This document shows positions 46,301-55,144 of a stretch of 64,000 nt of DNA, piece after piece. The DNA comes from Glebionis coronaria (taxonomy: Eukaryota > Streptophyta > Magnoliopsida > Asterales > Asteraceae): the NCBI GenBank assembly GCA_025667525.1, contig CM046876.1, positions 565,127,469-565,191,468 of the forward strand, in the 5' to 3' direction. The stretch's first letter is position 1; the number at the start of each line of letters is the position of its first letter. The notes under the pieces were generated by a model. It saw only the letters and a program-made list of their open reading frames with translations. It was not told the DNA's origin and did no database searches. The translations under genes were made by a program, and so were the position numbers.

Positions 46301-47046
46301 TGTTGGGAATCTAAACTTATTAGATTCCCTGATCATTGATTTAAACATAATTAGGCTGATAGATAGTCCCTTGCCTGTGCCTAGGAGGCAGGCAAGTTTC
46401 GCAAGACTCACAGAGATCCAAGTCTCTATGAGCAACCTCAGAGGAGTCCATGTCAGAGACATTGTCAGGGAAGTCGAAGAATTACCTGAAGACATACTCA
46501 TTGGCTGTGATGGATAATAGCCAAGATGTATCAGGGACTCTGAGGGGTTGAGAGTTAACAGGGGTGGCAATACCCTGATAACTCTCAGCACACTTTAGAC
46601 ATACCATTTGTGTGTTCGAGACTATGAAGAATAAGGAAACTGTTTTTGACAACTGTTCCTTAAAGCATAATGGAAGACTACCAAGAATAGAAGGACATCA
46701 TGTGACTGATGTGGGAACTTGTAAAAGCTTGTGTAGTCGACATCAAGTACTGTTTAAGTCAAACTCGTAACACTATAAATAGGATGTGTATCCATGCATT
46801 AAGATTGAACACTTTGAGATATTAAGAACATTAGTGCATATAACTTAGTGAATCAAACAGCTACGACTGTATTCATAAGTTAGGGTTTATCGTTGTTCAA
46901 AGTGTGCACAACACATTGTCATCAAACTGTGTTATCCATAACACATGTAATTCTTTATTATACAATAATAAGATTACGTTTGAAAAGTAATACTTTGTGT
47001 TGATTAAGTTAAGATTAGGGTTTCTTGCATTCATTAGGAACTTTCA
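46301..47046 (+). repeat. Copia-3 3' LTR (746 bp)
   Basis: About eight substitutions from the 5' LTR and no indel seen. It is followed by the target duplication ATTTC. Confidence 0.93.
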
Positions 47047-47051
47047 ATTTC

Positions 47052-47489
47052 GAACTTCTATTGTCCAATGCAGCAGAAAGAAGAAGAGGAAAAAGGGTGT
47101 TCGTATCGGCAATGAACGATTGGAAAACAAGTTGGGTTGGAGAACAATCTGTGTTGGAGAACGATCTGAATGGAGAACTATTTGGGATCCTGGAATTACG
47201 AGCGTTTTTCAAGACGTCGCCTTGAGGGCAAAGTGGTTTCGAATGAGTGGGAATGATACGCCAGGTTTATGTTAGTGATAAGATTTCTTATCATATTTAT
47301 TTAATATTTAGGATATACTATATTTCTAGGAAAATATCATTTATATTTAGAATTTATCTTGTGATCAACTTGTGACACAAGCTAGGTTATTTGGTATATA
47401 TACTGAATCATTATTATCAATGTAATCGATCAAGTTAATCAATAAACAAATGTCTAGTTTTCTCGTCTCTAATTCTTAAGGAGCCAGCA
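47052..47489 (+). mobile_element. Gypsy-3 remnant: retroelement 3' end and short LTR
   Basis: A frame reading WFRMSGNDTPG just before a TGTTAG start resembles the last codons of some Ty3/gypsy polyproteins. From 47270 an AT-rich stretch (TGTTAGTGATAAG to about CCAGCA at 47489) has LTR-like features: TG/CA ends, a TATATATAC box and a late AATAAAC. No second copy is in the window. Copia-3 sits inside this remnant (see 34479-34853). Confidence 0.4.
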
Positions 47490-47621
47490 CCTACTAAAAG
47501 TGATGTCATATCCTGATACAACCCGAGAAGGTCGTATTAGACGTCTAGGTCACGTTAATATGCTCTAGCATCTAAGGAACTTGTAATAAATTTACCTAAA
47601 CTAAAATATGACTAAGAGTTA

Positions 47622-47838
47622 AGAGTTAACAATTTATATCTTTATTTTTCAGAAATACAGATCGAGACAGGTTAAATCTCCAAAAGCTCTCCACAAATAT
47701 GCCACGAGGTTTTAGGGAGCAAAGTTTTAGCTCCCATATATCAAGTAATGCTTGCAGTCCGGTGTTCCGAGACAACAACTTGTTTATAAAGACTCAACCC
47801 ATTGCTGAAACGCAACATTTTATAGTCCAAGATTCTGT
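47622..47838 (+). pseudogene. Truncated copy of the ARR-like gene's last intron end and exon 5
   Basis: The block from AGAGTTAACAATTTATATC through TTTTTCAG and into the exon is nearly identical to 54541-54750 of the ARR-like gene. It encodes [28 protein letters not shown] and IAETQHFIVQDS. Similarity ends abruptly at about 47838. No receiver or DNA-binding exon accompanies it. It is a partial tandem duplicate of the gene 3 kb downstream, or what remains of a second gene copy. Confidence 0.85.
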
Positions 47839-47852
47839 ACCCTACCTATCAG

Positions 47853-48041
47853 CAGCGGATCTACATGAGAGCCGTGCGTGACACGAGCTACACCTTATTT
47901 TAAGTCATAAAAGGTAATTTTGAAATAAAGGGGTATTTTTTTTATACGTGCAACACCTATTTTTACCTATTGTGAGACAACTTTAGTACAAATAATAAAT
48001 ATTTGTGCAACACCCGATTATAAATTCCGAGTCCGCCACTG
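47853..48041. mobile_element. Possible MITE with CAG(T)GGCGGA-type ends
   Basis: Begins CAGCGGATC and ends GTCCGCCACTG; the ends form an imperfect inverted repeat similar to the well-bounded MITE at 51224. No target duplication is recognisable. It lies right at the end of the ARR fragment. Confidence 0.45.
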
Positions 48042-48949
48042 ACTGCCTTGGCGAGATTGAGTATCGTCGTTGTTGTTGTGTATAGTTGGCCAAAATGTTT
48101 ATTGGTTTCTAAAAGTGAACATATAAACGAGTTACAACAAATAAGAAACAAGGTAGCTTTGGAAAAATCCCAATCCACTAATACATCATCTACTACAGAA
48201 CACTACAATCGAAGACTCGTTCTATCAATTAAACTATACAACTCGATCAGACACAGTTAACCTATATTTAATAGTACTATAAGATCTCTGATAGTACTAT
48301 ATTGATGACCCTTTGCACTAGAGTTTGATAGACAGACCCTCAGTAGAATATTCACCAATATAAATTAATAAGGACAATAAAGCCCAAGCTCGGTTTGTGA
48401 GTTTTGGGATTAGGGTTTGCCATTATAAAGAATGGCTATGAATAATATCATTCCATGGGGTTTTATATTGTCTAACATGGTATCAGAGCGGGTGATCAAC
48501 GGACCTCCTCTTTTAGGCCACCCGTCGAACCTTTAGCTGCTGCCTTGTCCATTATCAAAAACACCACAAACTGATCTGCTACCCTGCTCGGCCTCCACCC
48601 CATCAAAACATGTTCAGTAGGTTCACCGATTCAGATCTATGTTGTTGGCGTAATTGGGTTGGATCCTATGGTTTAATATGGTTGTAAGTTTTTATGTTGC
48701 TGTTGGAGCTCTTTGTTCTAATAATATGTTTGAATAACATGGGGATCTGACTAAAGAAAAAAAGGAGACAAGGTTTGAAGAAAAAAAAACAAAACAAAAG
48801 AGATCTGCCGATGGTTCATCTTTTAAGATTTCATGCTTTACTATTTTTTGTTTTTTCTTTAATATTCGTTTAGTATTTATTGTTTGGAAAAGTTGTTTTT
48901 AATTATTTTTTAGTCGAATCTGGGGTATTAAGCCCCGAGACGACTTTTA

Positions 48950-49155
48950 GTATTCGTTCGATAGATATAAGTTGAGTCTGCCGTATTTCGCAGATAGATA
49001 TACCTTGAGTCCACCGTGTTTTCGGCCAATAGATATAGGTTGAGTCTGACGTGTTTCGCAGATAGATATACCTTGAGTCCGTCGCGTTTCGGCCGATAGA
49101 TATAGGTTGAGTCTGTCATCGTTGACAGATAGATATACCTTGAGTCTGCCGCGTT
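48950..49155 (+). repeat. Tandem repeat of ~37-bp half-units in the mini-element
   Basis: Alternating units GATAGATATA(A/G)GTTGAGTCTG and GATAGATATACCTTGAGTC(C/T), each with a CG-rich tail (CCGTGTTTCG type), give a higher-order period of about 75 bp over nearly three cycles. Confidence 0.8.
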
Positions 49156-49236
49156 TTGCTTATTTTTTAGTTTTTTTTCCTTTCCTTCTTAAGTCCGAGC
49201 TTTCGCGATTTGGCTGCCCGGACTGCGGGGAGTGTT

Positions 49237-49352
49237 AGAGAATAAATATGGGCTAAGCCCGGCTTGTGGGTTGGGTCCATTAATGTTTGTACTCTATATA
49301 TTTGGATGAATAATACATAAAAACCTACGGGTTTATCATCACTCTTACATCA
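49237..49352 (+). repeat. LTR-like block inside the mini-element
   Basis: Starts TGTTAGAGAATAAATATGGGC after a purine tract identical to the one before the 3' LTR and ends near CTCTTACA. It has the same build as the terminal LTRs (TGTTA start, a pyrimidine/purine 'AGCCCGG' block) but different sequence. It is a likely LTR of a related family member trapped by recombination or nesting. Confidence 0.5.
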
Positions 49353-49752
49353 GCCATGTAGATCCACAATAAAAAAAACCTCCCGTTGCTTTGCTCTTCA
49401 ACTCCATCAAAAAAAAAACCTTAACAACACCCATCGTTATATATCTATCAACCCAATCCAAAATCTTCTAATCCATGAGTATCCTTACTATCATTGGACC
49501 TGTGTTTGTGTGTGGAAGAATGTCACACCCTTTCTGTGTTTAAGGTTGTTCCTTCAAGTTTGGACCAAAACAATCTTTCATCTTCCGATCTATGAAAAAA
49601 AACCTCTTTCAAGCCTGTCAACAGCCATTCTTCCAATCTTTTATCTTTGATCTTTTTTATTTGTTCCGGATCTGAAAATTTGTTTCCAAAATCGTGGTGC
49701 AACAACTATTTTTTTTCTTCTTTTTTTCTTCTTTTTATTATTTGTTTGTTAT

Positions 49753-49846
49753 GTTGGTGATTTGTGCTAAGGTCACAAATCCACACAATCGTTATTTGTG
49801 TTGGTGATTTGTGCTAAGGTCACAAATCCACACAATTGTATGTTGT
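49753..49846. repeat. 47-bp tandem duplication
   Basis: Two near-identical copies of GTTGGTGATTTGTGCTAAGG... with period 47, the second starting at 49800. The unit contains a short inverted repeat (GATTTGTG/CACAAATC). Confidence 0.8.
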
Positions 49847-50193
49847 TCGTGCTTCGGTTATTTTGGTTTATCTAGGTTTATCGGTCTGTGACTACAAGTT
49901 TGAAGATTATAAGAAGAATGTTTGAAGATGCTTGTTGTCGGATGTCTTTATAGCTGTTATTTCTTTTAATGTGGTGTCAAGAATGTTACGTTATGTTACT
50001 GTTTTGTTTGGTTATTATTATTTTTTTTGTTCTTGTAACCTTCTCTAGTTCGAGCTTTCGCGATTTCGCCGCTCGAACTGCGGGGAGTATTAAGTGACAA
50101 TAAAGCCCAAGCCCGGTTTTGAGATTAGGGTTTTGCCATTATAAATAATGGCTATGAATAATATCATTCCATGGGGTTTTATATTGTCTAACA

Positions 50194-50926
50194 TCAACGA
50201 ATACCGATTATTAGGTTGAAAATCAAACAATAAACCCTAATCTTGTTTTATGTCAATTAACAGAAGACATTTTTTTTATTAATCACTGAATAAATTATTA
50301 CAATAAAAACTCCAGCTTTTTTTTATAAAAAAACTAAACTTGGAGAAAGTTAACATATTATTCTAAAAAAATAAAATAAGGAAACTAAATAAAATAGGGA
50401 AATAAAAAATAATCGTCAGACTTATAAAATAATGTTACTCCATCAATTATTTTTTTAATAATAGTAAATAGTTAGATTAACGGGCTTTAACCCATATGAA
50501 TTTTGGGGCAGTAACTTTTAATCTCGTAAACTCTATGTTATATTTTTAGAGAAAGTTTCTTGCAAAAAAATTAATCTAAACTGTGATACTCTTATAAATA
50601 CAATTACAATTTTAGAATGTAAAAGTATAACTTAACCTTATCAGTCATGGATAATCTTAGCGTCGTTCCTGTGACCTACGTAGATACATGTAATCTCTTT
50701 CTCTTTTATTTATTTATCTATCATTAACTAGTTAATATTATCCTAAATTCTGGTATGAGTTTATTTATTTTTTGAATATAAATAGTGAGTATAAAGTGGA
50801 GTTTGTTAACTGCTAGTAGTTAACTAGATAAATTTACAAGCTAATTATACTCGTACATATTTTGTCATACAGACTTCTTGTTCTTACTCTATAGTTGTTT
50901 TTTTTTTTTTCATAGTTGAGGAACTC
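50194..50926 (+). promoter_or_regulatory. Upstream region of the ARR-like gene
   Basis: AT-rich, without a coding frame. TATAAATAG at 50777-50785 lies about 145 bp before the start codon and could be the TATA box. The mini-element ends about 730 bp upstream of the ATG, so the promoter space is short. Confidence 0.4.
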
Positions 50927-53900
50927 ATGAAGCCATCATCATCATCAAAAAACAGTCTTGTGAAAACTTTACCCATTGAAGATATATCCAATCCTGATTG
51001 TCTCATGATGCCATCATCAGAAAACAGTCTTGTGAAAACTTTACCCATTGAAGATATATTCAATCCTTATGGTCTTAAGGCGCTTGTTGTCGATAATAAT
51101 GGCACATCACTCTTGCATCTTACCACAATGCTTGTATGTTTCCAGTATCAAGGTTACTAATCCTCTATCCGTTTATTGTTATTAGAGTTATCGTTTTTGT
51201 TTGTTATAAACGTGGATCATACACAGGGGCGGAGCTAGGGGTTCCCGGGGATGCACGGGACCAATGGATTTTTCTCAGCTAAAAATCTCTATTTTACTCG
51301 TATTAAAAATTTTGTGCACGACATTATACTCTGGCTCTGCCCTGATCATACATTAACATTACAGTAAATCAGTAATATTATTTTCATAGTAATAGAAGTT
51401 AAACGATCCCTTTTTGTATTGAAATTCTATTGAATATAGCATCTGGTTGTCATAACAACACTTTTGGATATTTAACTTATACAACATGATCGATGGTGTA
51501 TGCATCAAATCCTTATCATAGATATATTAAGGTGATGTTAAACAATGGAAATTTTAGTGTTTGTTAACGGATGCTGATAACTTTAGCCGTACACGCACAT
51601 ATTGTTAGCAAAACCCTAGCTACCAATAATGACAGGTTTCTTGTTATTGGTGTTTGTAGTTACAACATGTTCATTGCCGAATGAAGCCTTGGAGTTGATC
51701 AAGGAAAACAAGTTTGATATTGTGATAACAGAAGTAAACTTCGCACCGGACATTGATGGTGTTAAGTTTCTTGAGATCATTATTCGTGAGACCGGATTAC
51801 CAGTTGTTGGTAAGTTGTTTCTTTTTTTTCTTTATTCGTTTTTGGATTTTTGCTGAAAATATAACAAGACACTGTAAAATAACAAAGTGCTTTTATTGAT
51901 TGAATTAAGATGGCAAGAGATTGCATATGTATTTATATTAAATAAATAGCTTTGACAATAAGCAATATATGCTAAACCCTATATCTAATGAACCATAAGC
52001 ACACAATCGGGCTTGAGCCAACCTATGTCTAACACTCCCTGCAGTTTGAACGGGAGGCTTCCAGACATACAAGCAGGAATAAAAGGCTTTCTTCTTTTCT
52101 TCATCTTTTTTTTGTATGAGCGAAAATATAATTTTATTCAACGGCACGGCATAGTTGTTTGCTGCTTGCGGCTTCCTCTGCGTGGCTTGCTTTGTCTTTA
52201 AGTAGGTGCGGCATTTTTAATCAACTATTTTTGAAAAATAACAATGAGATCTTCGACACAACGAACACAAATAACACAAATAGATGAAGGAAAAAAAATA
52301 TGGTTGATTGAGACATAATATTTTTTTTACGGCTAGGGTTTAGCGGATAGAAAAACACAATCCTAATACAAGAAAAAACAATAAAGCGAAAAATAACGAG
52401 GATATCACCGACATGTAGGCCGATGACCGGAGAATGAGAAACTTTGGTGGTGGATCTAAATTGGCTTTGATATCATGTAAAATAGCCAAATGTGTTTTAT
52501 TGATTGAATGAATAACAACGGCATAACATAGCATATGTATTTTTACTAAATACATAGTTTTGATAATAAGCAACCTAATACAAATCCTAAACCTAATGGA
52601 CACGAGCCGGTTTATTAACTAACAGACACTTTTGTTAATATTATAGCAACTCAGTATGGAAACACATTTGGGCATAGCAACATGCTATATTGTTTATATA
52701 GCTTACGGTGTTTATCGAAATAACCATTACTAAACATCATACTTTCCATCATTTACGCCTTTTATATTAGCAAAGACTCTCTGCCTGGATCATAAACAAA
52801 CAACTTACAACTCATTTGTTTTCATTTATCAAAGTTGTTTTTTTTTCACAATTATAGCAACTATATTAAGTTTTCAACATCTTAACAATAGCTTATATAT
52901 GATTCACAACATAATCTCAGGTATATTACTTTTAGGATTATGTAATTTATTTATCTGGAACGAGTTAGTATTAGTAGTCACTAACTAAATCATTTTCCAT
53001 TGATCAGGCCTTAGAATTATATCTCTTTCTCAAAATTAAGTTTGTATTAATATCATGCCTTAGAATATCCTTGTTGTTTCCCAATTGTCATATACACATT
53101 GACTTGTTTATTAAACTTCCGAGTGACCGAGTCAATAATACTTTTTGTGCTTAAGACGGATCGGTTTTGGGGTTTGATGACGTTATTTGTAGGTTGTCTC
53201 AAATTAGATTTTTGCAGGTTGTCTCAAATATATACGTAGTAGTTTATATTATATAATTTTGAGTGTTCAGAATTGCTTTTTATCATTTTTTTCTTATGAA
53301 CTTTTAGTCTTTACATGATGTGGATTAAAACGTGTAGGCGATGTAAGTTCTTCTTTATGGATCATCCATGGATATTTTAGCATATCATCCATAATTTTTT
53401 AATAGACGCAAATTTTGTATCTTATGAGCATAATGAAAAAGAGAACACAAATAAATGGAATTATTGTATAGTTGTGGTAAAGTTTAACGGGCTATTGTTT
53501 GCAAAATCTTTAAAGATTGGTTACTTACATTGATAACAAAATGCACCACTAAAAGTATTCTGTTATTTTCAGCAATCAACAGTTCTTTTAATTAATGAAA
53601 TTGATCTTACATACATTCTTTGGATTGTTAGTTGTATCAGCAGACGAGAGAATCCATACAATGGTGGAGTGTATGATGAAGGGTGCATGTACCTACATAC
53701 CAAAACCGGCCACGAAGGAGGTTATTCAGTTACTGTGGCAGCATGTTGCTCGAGCTCGCATGGAAATGCCCCTCCAAAAACTTATGAAACCGATTGATCA
53801 ACAGGAAATTAATGAACCTAGTCCGATTAGTTCGGTTGAAGATAAAGAGTTTAATGGTAGCTCCGGCTCGGATGGAGGATCGATGGAGGATGAGCAAAAC

Positions 53901-54973
53901 AAGGAGCAACCTAAAAAAAATCGAATAAATTGGACTACTGAGCTTCACATGAGATTTGTCGGTGCTGTAAGAATTCTTGGAATCCAGAGTATGAACTATG
54001 TTTATTCCATCTTTTGACTCCTTTGCGATGCAAGTTAATTGTCTTGCATTTAAAACACCGTCGAACAATGGTTTAAAGTTGAAAGTCATCCAATGTCTAG
54101 TTAAAAGATTATCGCTTATGCTTATGAGTCTAATAAGCTTAATTGAGAAAATCTAGAGCATTTATTTGAAGGTATATTACTAGTAACTTAATAATTTTAT
54201 ACAGTAATAAACAGATCGATAAGATTTTAGGGTGTTTGTAAATCTACCCAATCTGGTCCAGACAGGTCATTCAACAACTGCGTTTTTTTTTTCAGCCGAA
54301 ATTATAGGAGATATCTAAACATACCGTAACGTTTTCAACAAGTCGGTTTTTTTTTCAGCCGAAATTATTGGAGATATCTGAACATACTGTAACGCTTTGT
54401 TGCAGAGGCAGTCCCGAAAAAGATATTGAAGCTAATGAATGTTCCTGGTCTTAGAAGGGAATGCGTTGCAAGCCATCTACAGGTTCGTATCTGATCACTC
54501 CAAAAATACATGTTTATTTGTTGAGCTTCAATAGCAGTTGAGAGTTAACAATTTATATCTTTATTTTTCAGAAATACAGGTTAAGTCAGAAATCCAAAAA
54601 AAGGCCACAAGGTTTTAGGGAGCAAAGATTTAGCACCCATAATGCTTGCAGTCCGGTGTTCGAAGACAACAACTTGTTAATAAGGACTCAACGGATCGCT
54701 GAAACGCAACATTTTACAGTCCAAGATTCTATCAACCATGTTTCAAGTGGTGCTTATATTCCATACAACGGCTCGTTTATAAGCACTCCAGCGATGACGG
54801 AAATGCAACATCCTATTATTGGGCAAAATTCTAGCATCAAGGTTGATGCTTACAGGCCGGTGTCGGAACCAGATAATAGTCCAGCAATCAATCCAACAGA
54901 CTTTCTGATCCCAAATGAATTGCAATTTGACCCATTTACGATACCTTCCTATGACCCAAATCATACCATGTAA
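50927..54973 (+). CDS. Type-B response regulator-like protein (five exons, 403 codons)
   Basis: Exons 50927-51152, 51660-51809, 53632-53988, 54406-54482 and 54572-54973 have GT/AG borders, consistent phases and no stop. Type-B ARRs are nuclear transcription factors of cytokinin signalling: a phospho-receiver controls a Myb-like GARP DNA-binding domain. Here the receiver (about residues 50-165) reads [17 protein letters not shown] and YIPKPA. The second acidic-pair residue is Asn and the phospho-acceptor Asp is Glu, while the Lys is kept. The GARP domain (about 220-280: [42 protein letters not shown]) is complete. The C-terminus is short for the family. Exon 1 has an in-frame 72-bp duplication. 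I infer a phosphorelay-independent, perhaps constitutive, regulator. Recent pseudogenisation is possible but no disabling lesion is seen. Confidence 0.82.
50951..51094 (+). repeat. In-frame 72-bp tandem duplication in ARR-like exon 1
   Basis: AACAGTCTTGTGAAAACTTT recurs exactly 72 bp apart (50951 and 51023). The protein repeats [12 protein letters not shown](S/F)NP before the receiver domain. Confidence 0.9.
51224..51344. mobile_element. 121-bp hAT-like MITE in ARR intron 1
   Basis: The ends CAGGGGCGGAGC and GGCTCTGCCCTG form an imperfect terminal inverted repeat. A perfect 8-bp target duplication ATCATACA flanks it (51216-51223 and 51345-51352). There is no coding capacity. The 8-bp duplication fits hAT-type transposition. 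Confidence 0.85.
51873..52624 (-). mobile_element. 752-bp TRIM in ARR intron 2
   Basis: Two short LTRs (51873-52034, 162 bp; 52476-52624, 149 bp) start TGTAAAATA and end CTAACA on the plus strand. A perfect 5-bp target duplication GACAC (51868-51872 and 52625-52629) flanks the unit. Next to the right LTR the minus strand reads TGATATCAAAGCC, a tRNA-Met PBS with two changes; next to the left LTR is a purine-rich CTGCAGGGAG. The ~440-bp interior is non-coding. It lies antisense in the intron. Confidence 0.92.
54285..54405 (+). repeat. Duplicated 3' splice-site region in ARR intron 3
   Basis: Two copies, 63 bp apart, of TTTTTTTTTCAGCCGAAATTAT followed by GGAGATATCT(A/G)AACATAC. Each carries a polypyrimidine tract and a CAG. 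The acceptor that gives a correct frame is the later TTGCAG at 54405. Confidence 0.7.
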
Positions 54974-55144
54974 TTAACTCGGCCATATATAGCTTACACT
55001 ATTCTGTACACTGAATGTTTTGTCTATCTTTGGTTATCGTTTAAGAAGTTATAGAACAGCAATTTGTTTCACAATTGTGTGGAAGATGTTTAAATTATAG
55101 ATTACAAAAAGAATATTTAAATGTGATGGAAAACAAATAATGTG

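Larger units (their letters stand above)
34854..47046 (+). mobile_element. Copia-3: SIRE/Maximus-like Ty1/copia element with extra ORF (12.2 kb)
   Basis: A complete plus-strand element. It has two 746-bp LTRs (34854-35599 and 46301-47046), a perfect target duplication ATTTC (34849-34853 and 47047-47051), a tRNA-Met PBS, gag, pol in copia order, a long extra ORF region and a polypurine tract. By eye the LTRs differ at about eight positions (about 1%), so insertion was recent: roughly 0.4 million years under a rate of 1.3e-8 per site per year, which is borrowed from grasses. The Sireviridae-type layout rests on the large multi-zinc gag and the extra ORF 3' of pol. Pol and the extra ORF carry lesions, so it is not autonomous now. 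Confidence 0.93.
48364..50193 (+). mobile_element. Small LTR element (TRIM/SMART-like), partly rearranged
   Basis: Two ~110-bp terminal repeats (48364-48477 and 50088-50193) share ACAATAAAGCCCAAGC, ATTAGGGTTT, AATGGCTATGAATAATATC and TATTGTCTAACA. The first is followed by an exact tRNA-Met PBS (48478-48489, TGGTATCAGAGC) and the last is preceded by a purine tract (GCGGGGAG). The interior has no coding frame. A second purine tract (GCGGGGAG, 49229-49236) followed by a different LTR-like block lies in the middle. No clean target duplication was found. Confidence 0.7.
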
